A stretch of 64,000 bases of DNA, taken from assembly GCA_019638775.1 (NCBI GenBank), contig JAHBTD010000003.1:124001-188000 (forward strand). Direction: 5' to 3'. Below the pieces are notes generated by a model. The model saw only the letters and a program-made list of their open reading frames with translations, ran no database searches and had not been told where the DNA came from. This DNA comes from Fimbriimonadaceae bacterium (GTDB lineage: Bacteria; Armatimonadota; Fimbriimonadia; Fimbriimonadales; Fimbriimonadaceae). Below are positions 45,264 through 52,485 of the stretch, in pieces. How positions within the stretch are numbered: position 1 is the stretch's first letter; the number at the start of each line of letters is the position of its first letter. The position numbers were made by a program, and so were the translations under genes.

Positions 45264-46334
45264 TTAATTGTCGTTGATATACCTCGTCACGATCTCGATG
45301 TTGACCTGAGCCTGCTTGCGAAGCTCCTCTACACGACGCTCCATTGTGCGCACGTGCCGAGCATGGTCTTTTTCAAAGGTGATGAAGTTTTCGTACAATC
45401 GCTGGCCAGTAAGCCCTTCGACAGGGATAGCCGTTCCCAACCCAAGTTGCTTCGAGAATGCGGTGACCTTGGGATCGTAGCTGATCATCAACGGGGGAAC
45501 GCCGACTGATGCAGCGAGGATAGATGCGTGAAGCCTCATGGCGACGACGCAATGGATGCGGGCCATTCTCCTCTGCAACTGCATCGGACTTTCGAGCTTG
45601 CGGATGTCTGGCACCTTGCCCCCCTGACTCTTGCTGATCTCCAGAATCATCGGTCCGTCCTCGCTTCTGTCCAGTTCGATGAGGACGGGCATATAGCTGT
45701 TCTGGTAGAGCAATCTCGCCAGTTCACCGTAAGCCTTGATGAGATTCTTGGTCTCGCGACCGTAAGGGCGCGGAGCGATGCCTATCGTCTTCATTCCCGC
45801 AACTTCAAAGTTCTCGTCTTCTGTTGTCGGTCGAGGAAGCAAAAACGCCGTGTCGGCAGCGCTGTGCATACGCGTCTTGACGCCAAGGGACGAAAGCAAT
45901 TGCCCCGATGCTGGATCGCGAACGGCGATCTCGTCGGAGGCATTAAAAGCCGATGTAGCCCATCGCTTGCCCAGCCAAGTATTCAGAGGCCCAACCCCTT
46001 GCCCAAGCAAGAGGACTTTTTTGCCTGCTTTTTTTGCTTTTTGGACGAGTGTGTTGTAATAACTGGCGCTCATCGCACTGCTTGCGTCTTGGAAAATGCT
46101 GCCGCCGGGAAAAACAAGAATCGTGCAGCGTTTGATCGCCTCATCGACAGCCTTGAGGTCCTTGCGCGGCACCGAGCGAATGCCGTAGGCGCGGAAGCTA
46201 TCTTCGGGGCTTCCGCTGAGCATTGTGAGGTCAATGTCGAGATGCCGGATTCCCTCCACGAAGCCGAGCAGAATTGCATCGTCTCCAAGGTTTCCGCATC
46301 CGAAGTATCCCGCTAGCAGCAGGTGTGCGCCCAA
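45264..46334 (-). CDS. csaB: Polysaccharide pyruvyl transferase CsaB
   Basis: 356 residues of the pyruvyltransferase family: LLLAGYFGCGNLGDDAILLG at the start, VFPGGSIFQDASS, LLLGQGVGPL, and the C-terminal substrate motif VVAMRLHASILAASVGVPPL. CsaB puts a ketal pyruvate on the secondary cell-wall polymer, the ligand that SLH domains bind, so it anchors S-layers or, in diderms without Braun lipoprotein, outer-membrane proteins. No SLH domain protein is in the window. It lies one base after the DUF5693 stop and upstream of the outer-membrane barrel. Confidence 0.9.
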   Translation of the reverse strand: MGAHLLLAGYFGCGNLGDDAILLGFVEGIRHLDIDLTMLSGSPEDSFRAYGIRSVPRKDLKAVDEAIKRCTILVFPGGSIFQDASSAMSASYYNTLVQKAKKAGKKVLLLGQGVGPLNTWLGKRWATSAFNASDEIAVRDPASGQLLSSLGVKTRMHSAADTAFLLPRPTTEDENFEVAGMKTIGIAPRPYGRETKNLIKAYGELARLLYQNSYMPVLIELDRSEDGPMILEISKSQGGKVPDIRKLESPMQLQRRMARIHCVVAMRLHASILAASVGVPPLMISYDPKVTAFSKQLGLGTAIPVEGLTGQRLYENFITFEKDHARHVRTMERRVEELRKQAQVNIEIVTRYINDN

Positions 46335-46335
46335 T

Positions 46336-48222
46336 TTAGTTATGCCCTCCGGCCTGCGGGATCAAGCGCTTGATCAGGGTCCACAGAACGAGCCCGAGTA
46401 TACCGCCCGAGATGAGACCTACTCCGACGCGTGTAAGGCTTAATTCTACAGGTGTGTGAAGGTGGCACATCGTGTTTACGACGCTCGTGGACCCGATTGC
46501 TCCCACTGCCAACAATAATGCTGCTGCGCCTGGTAGCCACTTTGGAAAGTCAGCTTTTGTTTTGCTCATGATGAGCATGCCAATGCCGATGATGAGCGCT
46601 GGATGCCCGATCATGAATTCCTTTGTTCTTGGACGAACAACAAGGATGGCATCAAGCAGGGATCTTAACTTTAATTCGAGACCGCTCACCCCGGCAGGGT
46701 TGTCATTGCCCGTGCGTGTTGCCATAAACGCCAATCCCACCAAAACGGCAAGCGCCAAGAATGCCGCGCCCCACGTGATCGGACTCGCGAGAATCGCTTT
46801 CGTATCGAAGAATCGCATGAAGAAGTACACGCCGATGACGAAGATGGGCAAGAAGTGGGCGAGTTTAACGCCGGAGAACTGTTCGGCTCGGACGAAAAAG
46901 GGCAAGCCGTTAAGGAGTCCGGCGACACAAAGCCCCCCAATGAGGCTGATACCGGTGACGCCCAGCGTGAGCAAAACGATGTTTCTGGAGCTTGCTTTGT
47001 CGAGCCAGATGTAAGCGCCTAGAGGGAACAGAATCGTCGCCATCAAAGCCGCGTAGTTTCTTCCGGCATCGACAGCCGCCCCAGTCAGGATCAGAGCTGC
47101 AATAAGGGCAAAAACGAGAACTTTTCGACCCGAGAAAAGGCCACTGGCAACGTACCATGCGAGGGGTAATGCACCGAGGCCGATGACGGCGAAGAGGAAT
47201 GACGGGACTTTCGAGTCCTTGAACGGGTGGGCCTCGCCGATGGCCCCGCCTTCCTTCACGACGGCATTGTTAACCTTCCCAATGAATGTCGAAAATGAGC
47301 CGAGGGGTTTTGGCGAGGACAGAGTTGTGGGTCGAAGAAGCAGCACGCGCATGTTTCGCTCCCGTGCCGAGCGGCTGTAGCGATCGATGGCGTCCTTAAG
47401 GGGCATCCGGTCAAGCTCAATGGTCTGCGCGGAGTGCAATCGAACGACGATGTCCGGTGAAGCAGACAAGACATTGGAGTCACCGCCGATCTTGACGAAT
47501 TCGGGCGAGGCATAGAGCATCCCAGTCTGCCGCATCGCTTCGATCATCGCGGGTATGTTTTCGCGCCGACCCAGTACTTGGTCCCCTTGGGGGAGGAAGA
47601 TATCTGCGCCGTGTTCGCTTGCCCAACGGATCGTGTCGACCACCCCGGCTTCGGCGAGCCCTTGGGGATTGGATACCCGTGCGATAAGACGAAAACCGTT
47701 TGCTTTGGCGACACTGGCAGCCACTGGATCAAGACCGACCGAAACATCACGCAAAAATCCGGGGCTAAGGCCAGGAACCGCAAGAACGGGGAGCTTGGAA
47801 TTGGCCTGGAGGACAACCCGCTGACCAGGTACGCGGATTTGGATGCCGCGAACGACTCGCTCAACAAGGCCAGTTTCGTGCGTTTGGATCAGAGTTGTGC
47901 CTGCGGGGAGGTCTGCGCCTACATCCGAACCCGCGACCATTCCAAAACTGATCCGACCTTCACTCAAAAGGGTGTTGATCGACTCTTCCGAATCAATCAC
48001 CGCATTCAGGCCCGACTCCTTAAGCTTAAGCAAGGACTGCTCCAGCGTGAGGCCTTCGGATGCCCCCAGCATCTCGATGACGTCGATTTCGGCGGACAAG
48101 TTGACCGCTTTATTGGCCTGCTCAACCCGATATCGAAACGACATCGAATAAAGCGACGCAAGACCGCATACAGCCACCGAAATCAAGAGCGCCCAGATAG
48201 GCGCAAACTTAGTCGAATTCAT
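46336..48222 (-). CDS. DUF5693 family polytopic membrane protein
   Basis: 628 residues. An N-terminal anchor (ALLISVAVCGLASLYSMSF) is followed by a soluble part of about 310 residues with EVDVIEMLGASEGLTLEQSL-type helices, then about ten membrane helices to the end. DUF5693 is commonly encoded beside csaB in Terrabacteria, as here, which suggests a shared role in making or exporting the pyruvylated cell-wall polymer. The reaction is unknown. The start overlaps the rhomboid gene by 14 bases and the stop is one base from csaB. Confidence 0.8.
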   Translation of the reverse strand: MNSTKFAPIWALLISVAVCGLASLYSMSFRYRVEQANKAVNLSAEIDVIEMLGASEGLTLEQSLLKLKESGLNAVIDSEESINTLLSEGRISFGMVAGSDVGADLPAGTTLIQTHETGLVERVVRGIQIRVPGQRVVLQANSKLPVLAVPGLSPGFLRDVSVGLDPVAASVAKANGFRLIARVSNPQGLAEAGVVDTIRWASEHGADIFLPQGDQVLGRRENIPAMIEAMRQTGMLYASPEFVKIGGDSNVLSASPDIVVRLHSAQTIELDRMPLKDAIDRYSRSARERNMRVLLLRPTTLSSPKPLGSFSTFIGKVNNAVVKEGGAIGEAHPFKDSKVPSFLFAVIGLGALPLAWYVASGLFSGRKVLVFALIAALILTGAAVDAGRNYAALMATILFPLGAYIWLDKASSRNIVLLTLGVTGISLIGGLCVAGLLNGLPFFVRAEQFSGVKLAHFLPIFVIGVYFFMRFFDTKAILASPITWGAAFLALAVLVGLAFMATRTGNDNPAGVSGLELKLRSLLDAILVVRPRTKEFMIGHPALIIGIGMLIMSKTKADFPKWLPGAAALLLAVGAIGSTSVVNTMCHLHTPVELSLTRVGVGLISGGILGLVLWTLIKRLIPQAGGHN

Positions 48223-48898
48223 CGTCCGCCTCGAACTCCTTTTCGCGGCCTTTCAAGACCGTTGAACGTCCGCCCATGATCAGGACGGTGAGCATGCCCG
48301 CCATGAATCCGCCAGCATGGGCCCATGTCGCCACGCCCGGTTGGCGAACCACGAGCTGATACAAGAACCAAGTTCCCAGCAGCACCCATGCGCTCACCAC
48401 GAAGGGGATTGGCATGAACGGGATGATGATCTCAATTCGGTTAGTTGGGAACAGCAAGAAATACGCGCCCAAGACGCCGCCGATGGCTCCCGATGCACCG
48501 ATCGTGGGGATTTGAGAAGCCGGGTCGACAAAGATCTGGGCTGCAGCAGCGACCACGCCCCAAAACAGATAGTAAAGTGCGTATCGCCAAGCTCCCAGCG
48601 CGGACTCGACGCTTGTGCCAAACACCAGCAGATAGAGAAGGTTGCCGACGATGTGCAGGACGCTCCCGTGCAGAAACATCGCGGTAAAAATGGTGACGAG
48701 AGGAAAGCGGTCGGCTCCCTGAATGGTCAGGGCATCGACCACATCTCGGGGGCGCATGGCAAGGTCGGCAAAGGTGGCCGACTGGCCGAATGGGCTTAGA
48801 TTGCGGTCCCACAGATAGATCAGAATGTTCAGCCCGATCAGGGTGTAGGTGACCACTGGCAAAGCCAGGCCCTTTTGGTTGTCCCGGATCGGAATCAT
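48209..48898 (-). CDS. Rhomboid intramembrane serine protease
   Basis: 229 residues with six membrane segments. The catalytic dyad is visible: nucleophile Ser in GASGAIGGVLGAY (TM4) and His in WAHAGGFMAGM (TM6); the L1 loop and the oxyanion region FLHGSVLHIVGNL are present. Rhomboids cut membrane-anchored proteins inside the bilayer. It is the first gene of the envelope operon and overlaps DUF5693 by 14 bases, so its substrate may be one of the anchored proteins encoded downstream. That link is inference from position. Confidence 0.9.
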   Translation of the reverse strand: MIPIRDNQKGLALPVVTYTLIGLNILIYLWDRNLSPFGQSATFADLAMRPRDVVDALTIQGADRFPLVTIFTAMFLHGSVLHIVGNLLYLLVFGTSVESALGAWRYALYYLFWGVVAAAAQIFVDPASQIPTIGASGAIGGVLGAYFLLFPTNRIEIIIPFMPIPFVVSAWVLLGTWFLYQLVVRQPGVATWAHAGGFMAGMLTVLIMGGRSTVLKGREKEFEADDEFD

Positions 48899-48966
48899 GC
48901 GCCGTTAGTCTACACCTTCCCCTTGGAGAAGGAACGGACTGAATGGGGATGGGGTTCCAGGGATTC

Positions 48967-49122
48967 TGTAAGGATGGTAAGGGTTGTAATGTGTAAGGAT
49001 TGTCGAGAACGGTGGTTGAGGACAGTCCTGCGCGTCTTGACGTCGTCTTAGGAATCCGTTGAGAAGACGAGAGTACCGCTTGCTCAAAGACCTTACGATC
49101 CTTACTCCTTACAATCCTTACA
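48967..49122. repeat. Intergenic element with TTGTAAGG-type terminal inverted repeats (copy B)
   Basis: The left arm 48967-49003 and the reverse complement of 49091-49122 share TGTAAGGATTGTAAGG-type units with each other and with the arms at 8652-8683 and 8854-8885. The core differs from that of copy A. The right arm supplies the stop codon (49102-49104) and the last residues of the SRPBCC gene. A fragment of the CCTCCCC palindromic element lies just left of it near 48910. Confidence 0.65.
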
Positions 49123-49569
49123 TTCAAGCCTTTCCTTCGTCACCCGATGCCGATATGCGAACATCGCATCCAGATCGCGCGCGATATACAGCCAGTTGGC
49201 AACGATGCCCAGCGGCCCGGGCGGTGGCTTGTACGTGAGGGTGTCGCGAAGGATCGAAAGGCCCTCTTCAACCGACGGCAAAAATTCGTGCGTGTGTCGC
49301 CAGTATGCGAACGGTGATTTTTTGGCAACATCGACAAAGCGATGTGGTGCATCCACTTCCACGATCTCCGCTACCCACCGGCTGGGAATGCCAAAAATCG
49401 AGAACTTCATCTCCTGAATTGCGCCCTGCTCAACGGCCATCTCCTGGCTGATCGCTTCAATTCTCTTGCTTGGAGGCGTAAGGAGTTGAAGGACTTTGGC
49501 GTTGGAGTGGAACTCCCAAAGCTCCTGAACCGTGCAACGGATGTTGATTTCGTAGGTTTTGGTGATCAA
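49102..49569 (-). CDS. SRPBCC (START/Bet v1-like) domain protein
   Basis: 155 residues from a TTG start, with AGGA about eight bases before it. The helix-grip fold is recognisable from TYEINIRCTVQELWEFHSNA, the core VAEIVEVDAPHRFVDVAKKS and the C-terminal long helix. Relatives bind hydrophobic ligands or act as cyclases; the ligand here is unknown. The last residues (LECKDCKE) are encoded by the inverted-repeat element, which suggests that insertion replaced the original C-terminus. Confidence 0.8.
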   Translation of the reverse strand: MITKTYEINIRCTVQELWEFHSNAKVLQLLTPPSKRIEAISQEMAVEQGAIQEMKFSIFGIPSRWVAEIVEVDAPHRFVDVAKKSPFAYWRHTHEFLPSVEEGLSILRDTLTYKPPPGPLGIVANWLYIARDLDAMFAYRHRVTKERLECKDCKE

Positions 49570-49655
49570 ATTCTGATCCTGACCGGATTATGCGCCAGCT
49601 TGACGTGTTCGCCCCAAAACTGTCTTTCGACAGCGTAGACTTATGCGGTCAGCCC

Positions 49656-50234
49656 ATGAATCACCTCGTTATCCTTGCCCACCCGAACCCTAACAGCTTC
49701 TGTGCAGGGATTCGTGATGCTGTGCTGGACGCGGCGGGGCAATCCGGGCACCAGGTCAAGCTTCGCGACCTTTATGCACTGAACTGGAACCCGGTCCTGA
49801 GCGGGCAAGACATCGTCAGCATGCGGGCACACCAGACTCCGGTAGACATCACCGAAGAGCAGAGCTATTTGGCTTGGGCCGACCTTATCACCTTCATCTA
49901 TCCGGTCTGGTGGTCCGGCATGCCCGCCATCCTCAAGGGCTACATCGACCGCTGCTTCTCCAATGGCTTCGCGTTCCGAGCTGGTCCGGACGGCATCGAA
50001 AAGCTCCTGGCCGGCAAGCGGGCCGTCGTCTTTCATACGATGGGAAGCTCAGCAGAGTCGTACCGGAAGTCGGGACTGGACGACGCTTTGGACTCGGCGA
50101 TGACGGCGGGCATGATGAAGTTCGTGGGGATCGAGGTGGTGCAGGACATCCGCTTCGTCAACGTCCCCAAATCCACTGACGACGAGCGAGCCGCCATGAT
50201 AGAACATGCAAAGGAAACTATTCGCGGGCTTTAG
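49656..50234 (+). CDS. NAD(P)H dehydrogenase (quinone), flavodoxin-like fold
   Basis: 192 residues from ATG 49656 (MNHLVILAHPNPNSF); the frame opens earlier at 49590 but the family starts at this methionine. The FMN-binding loop and helix are typical of KefF/NQO1-type enzymes, with the active-site segment FIYPVWWSGMPAILKGYIDR. These enzymes reduce quinones by two electrons and protect against radicals. The stop TAG shares the bases TTAG with the stop of the convergent gene at 50231. Confidence 0.9.
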   Translation: MNHLVILAHPNPNSFCAGIRDAVLDAAGQSGHQVKLRDLYALNWNPVLSGQDIVSMRAHQTPVDITEEQSYLAWADLITFIYPVWWSGMPAILKGYIDRCFSNGFAFRAGPDGIEKLLAGKRAVVFHTMGSSAESYRKSGLDDALDSAMTAGMMKFVGIEVVQDIRFVNVPKSTDDERAAMIEHAKETIRGL

Positions 50235-50635
50235 CCGCCCCACCAGCTTCCCATCGGCACAGTGATCGCCAAATCGGCGCCAGCTTTTTCCGCAAGCTCG
50301 ACTGCAAAGTCAAGGTCGGGTACAAGGGCATAGATCGTCGTTCGTGGCTGGGTACGGTCAGCCGCCCGAGCCCCACTGACAAGCAGCAGATTGTCGGTGA
50401 GGATCAGGCTGAAGCGAACTCTCGCGTCCACGGGAGCGGGAGGCAGATCGCCAGGTCCCAGTGCCGTGTATCCCTCCGCTTCAAGCTGGCGCTCGAACAG
50501 GCTTTGATAGGCCGCGCTTCGTATCTGCACATACGCATAACCTTTGCGATCCTCATCCAGACCGCCCTCAACCAGCCGCAACGGGGGCGGAATCCACCTG
50601 CGTCCATCGTTCTGCGGAGAGCTGCCCTCGCTCAT
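50231..50635 (-). CDS. Hypothetical cytoplasmic protein
   Basis: 134 residues with no recognised domain. An acidic, Pro-rich N-terminus is followed by an alpha/beta pattern (RKGYAYVQIRSAAYQSLFER, RVRFSLILTDNLLLVSGARA, TTIYALVPDLDFAVELAEKA). No signal or membrane segment is seen. A ribosome site AGGATAGG lies about six bases before the ATG. It overlaps the quinone reductase stop by four bases (convergent). The coding bias resembles its neighbours, so I think it is real. Confidence 0.6.
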   Translation of the reverse strand: MSEGSSPQNDGRRWIPPPLRLVEGGLDEDRKGYAYVQIRSAAYQSLFERQLEAEGYTALGPGDLPPAPVDARVRFSLILTDNLLLVSGARAADRTQPRTTIYALVPDLDFAVELAEKAGADLAITVPMGSWWGG

Positions 50636-50720
50636 TCGACCTATCCTCTATTCATAGAAGCGCGAAATAATGGACTCCGTTCAATGAATATCGGCTCCTG
50701 CCGTCAAACGTGGCGAACTC

Positions 50721-51455
50721 ATGCGCATGAACCTTAACCCCAACGACCCCATCTCCATGTGGGAATCCTCGGCCCAAGCCTGGATCGACAGCCAGGGCGA
50801 AGCTGGCGATTGGATTCGCCGCTGGGTCTTGGACAAGGCGATGAAAGACGCTCTTCCGCCTGTCGATCAAGCCAGAAGTGTGCTGGACGTGGGCTGTGGA
50901 GAGGGCCGGTTCTGCCGCCAGTTGCAAGCCTTGGGATATGAAGCGACGGGAATCGACCCCATCGAATCCTTCATCCAGTCGGCTCGCACGCAAGACCCAG
51001 CAGGGCGCTACCTTGTCGAATCGGTCGAGAGTCTCTCTTTCCCGGCGGAGAGCTTCGATCTGGTTATCTCTTACCTCACCCTGCTGGATTTCACCGATCT
51101 CGACCAAGCGATGGACGAGATGGTGCGGGTTCTTCGTCCCGGCGGGTGGCTGCTATCTTGCACGCTCAATCCGTTCATGACCTCCATCGAGTACCCCTGG
51201 AAGCGCGATGAGAACGGTGACAAGCTGTACGCGATGGTGGATCGGTATTCCGAGGAAAGGCTGCAGGTGGTGGGCTGGAAGGGGATTGAGATCATCAACT
51301 ACCACCGCCCGCTCAGGCAGTATATGCAGGCATTCCTAAGCCGAGGAATGATCCTGGAATGCTTCGATGAACCCGACCCCTTGCCTGAAGCCCCCGACCG
51401 CGACGACTACCTGCGTGCGCCCTGGTCGATCCTGATGAAGTGGCGGAAGGGATGA
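50721..51455 (+). CDS. Class I SAM-dependent methyltransferase
   Basis: 244 residues. SAM-binding motif I is VLDVGCGEGRFCRQL, motif II and the acidic residue follow in ATGIDPIES, and the post-motif PAESFDLVISYLTLLDFTDL is of the Methyltransf_11 type. Substrate cannot be deduced. It lies upstream of ahcY, which removes the SAH that such enzymes make, but a DinB gene and about 1 kb separate them. A second ATG six bases downstream could be the start. Confidence 0.85.
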   Translation: MRMNLNPNDPISMWESSAQAWIDSQGEAGDWIRRWVLDKAMKDALPPVDQARSVLDVGCGEGRFCRQLQALGYEATGIDPIESFIQSARTQDPAGRYLVESVESLSFPAESFDLVISYLTLLDFTDLDQAMDEMVRVLRPGGWLLSCTLNPFMTSIEYPWKRDENGDKLYAMVDRYSEERLQVVGWKGIEIINYHRPLRQYMQAFLSRGMILECFDEPDPLPEAPDRDDYLRAPWSILMKWRKG

Positions 51456-51458
51456 TTC

Positions 51459-51487
51459 GTGATCGGTAATCAGTGATCGGTGATCAG
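51459..51487. repeat. Short tandem repeat GTGATCGGTAATCA
   Basis: Two imperfect 14-base copies, GTGATCGGTAATCA and GTGATCGGTGATCA, beginning three bases after the methyltransferase stop. Like the repeats at 8652, 10917 and 48967 it begins right behind, or at, a stop codon. No coding function. Confidence 0.5.
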
Positions 51488-51551
51488 CCGGAAAACTGTA
51501 CTGCCATGATGCTTGACTGACCGTTTTAGCCAGGAGCCCTTTCGTCAACTG

Positions 51552-51580
51552 TTGCCCTCCCCAGCTTTTCTGTGTATTCT
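51552..51580 (+). promoter_or_regulatory. Promoter of the DinB-family gene, probably leaderless
   Basis: TTGCCC at 51552-51557 and TATTCT at 51575-51580 with a 17-base spacer. The ATG at 51588 lies seven bases after the -10 box, where transcription should begin, and no ribosome site is present between them. Confidence 0.45.
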
Positions 51581-51587
51581 CTGCTTG

Positions 51588-52115
51588 ATGCCAGGGCACT
51601 ACGATCTTCAGATTCCCGACGGGTTTGACCCGCAGGTGGCACTTCTCCTGGGAGCGCTGCAGGACAGCACGCGCGAATGGCGCGACAACCTCGGCAAGCC
51701 TCCCGTCGAAGCCATCGTTTGGCAGCCCTATCCCCACGCCCACAGCATCGGCGCCGAGCTGCTTCATATGGCGGACACGGACGCCTACTGGTTCGAGACT
51801 TTTGCGGCAGGGAAGGCTCGCCCGCGCGGCGAGATAAAGCGGCTGATGGTCGACCAGACCAAGATTTATGGAGCGAAATGGCCCGAGCCCCCGCGCGAGC
51901 CTATCGAGTGGTACTTCGACATGATGGACCGCATTCGAGAGCGGTCGGTAGAGGCGCTGAGGGGCCTGTCTGCCGACACGCTGTATGAGCGGAAGACCTT
52001 CTCCTGCACGCTGAGATGGGTGCTGGCGCACGTCGTCGAGCACGACAGCTATCACGGCGGGCAGGCCGTGCTTCTGCACGAGCTCTGGAAAAAGGACCAG
52101 GGGAAGAAACGCTAA
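51588..52115 (+). CDS. DinB family protein (four-helix metal-binding)
   Basis: 175 residues from ATG 51588 (MPGHYDLQIPDG). The DinB/YfiT-type four-helix bundle is visible, with the His ligands expected in LLHMADTDAYWFE and HVVEHDSYHGGQ. Members bind a divalent metal; some conjugate thiols such as bacillithiol or mycothiol, others are induced by DNA damage. The specific role here is unknown. The gene is followed by the ahcY promoter region. Confidence 0.8.
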   Translation: MPGHYDLQIPDGFDPQVALLLGALQDSTREWRDNLGKPPVEAIVWQPYPHAHSIGAELLHMADTDAYWFETFAAGKARPRGEIKRLMVDQTKIYGAKWPEPPREPIEWYFDMMDRIRERSVEALRGLSADTLYERKTFSCTLRWVLAHVVEHDSYHGGQAVLLHELWKKDQGKKR

Positions 52116-52124
52116 GCTGTGGAA

Positions 52125-52130
52125 TAATAT
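52125..52130 (+). promoter_or_regulatory. -10 box of ahcY
   Basis: TAATAT at 52125-52130 lies seven bases before the first base of riboswitch stem P1 (52137), the position expected for the transcription start. The -35 region is not clear. Confidence 0.4.
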
Positions 52131-52136
52131 GAGTGT

Positions 52137-52238
52137 CCGCTGAGGAGCGTTGCGATGCCGGAAACGGCACCAGGCTCAGCGGTGAGGGAAGATTCAAAGC
52201 GCGAATAGATTCACGCATTCCCAAAACGAACGGCGCTC
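52137..52238 (+). promoter_or_regulatory. S-adenosylhomocysteine (SAH) riboswitch
   Basis: Stem P1 is CCGCTGAG (52137-52144) with CTCAGCGG (52175-52182), and the conserved core is GAGGAGCG followed by CCAGGCTC, as in the known SAH riboswitch consensus. The hairpin GCCGGAAACGGC closes P2. The pseudoknot P4 pairs GAGCGTTG (52145-52152) with CGGCGCTC (52231-52238), with two G-U pairs. SAH riboswitches turn on SAH hydrolase when the inhibitor SAH accumulates. The gene downstream is ahcY, which fits exactly. The P4 3' strand is shared with the terminator that follows. Confidence 0.92.
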
Positions 52239-52269
52239 GCAAGTCGAATTCGATTTGCGAGCGCTTTTT
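52233..52269 (+). terminator. Intrinsic terminator competing with the SAH riboswitch pseudoknot
   Basis: Stem GCGCTCGCAA (52233-52242) with TTGCGAGCGC (52255-52264), an inner palindrome TCGAATTCGA, and TTTTT at 52265-52269. Its 5' arm overlaps the 3' strand of P4 (52231-52238), so aptamer folding with SAH and terminator formation exclude each other. This predicts an ON switch: SAH bound, terminator open, ahcY transcribed. Confidence 0.85.
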
Positions 52270-52280
52270 GTTTGTGGGAG

Positions 52281-52300
52281 GGCATCGCTCTGTCGATGCC
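52281..52300 (+). other. Small hairpin in the ahcY leader
   Basis: GGCATCG (52281-52287) pairs with CGATGCC (52294-52300) across a 6-base loop, just after the terminator. No T run follows. Nothing else in the stretch from here to 52394 is assigned, apart from a TCTCGCAAAGGCGCAAAGAC phrase (near 52334) common as an intergenic repeat in many bacteria. Confidence 0.4.
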
Positions 52301-52394
52301 GGTTCTTGGACGTGAGCAATCTTAAGGGTCTCTCGCAAAGGCGCAAAGACGCTAAACGAGAAACCAGACAAAAACTCTCTACACTGAACTTGCG

Positions 52395-52460
52395 TGAGGG
52401 CGTTCCGCGATTCAAGGCGCGAATAAATTCGCGCACTCCCAAAAGTGAAACGGCGCTCGG
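52395..52460 (+). repeat. Degenerate second copy of the 3' half of the SAH riboswitch
   Basis: The segment repeats 52184-52240 with few changes: GATTCAAGGCGCGAATAAAT against GATTCAAAGCGCGAATAGAT, then CGCACTCCCAAAA against CGCATTCCCAAAA, and CGGCGCTCGG against CGGCGCTCGC. A GAGGGCGTT block precedes it. No second P1 stem (CTGAG/CTCAG) and no second terminator are present, so it cannot be a full tandem switch. It could still offer a competing CGGCGCTC strand to the first aptamer. Confidence 0.6.
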
Positions 52461-52485
52461 CGAAAGTACCGATAAGGATAAACAG

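Noticed and set aside
52255-52485. N-terminal extension of SAH hydrolase
   Set aside because: Would translate the terminator and leader; ATG 52486 has a ribosome site and gives the normal family length.
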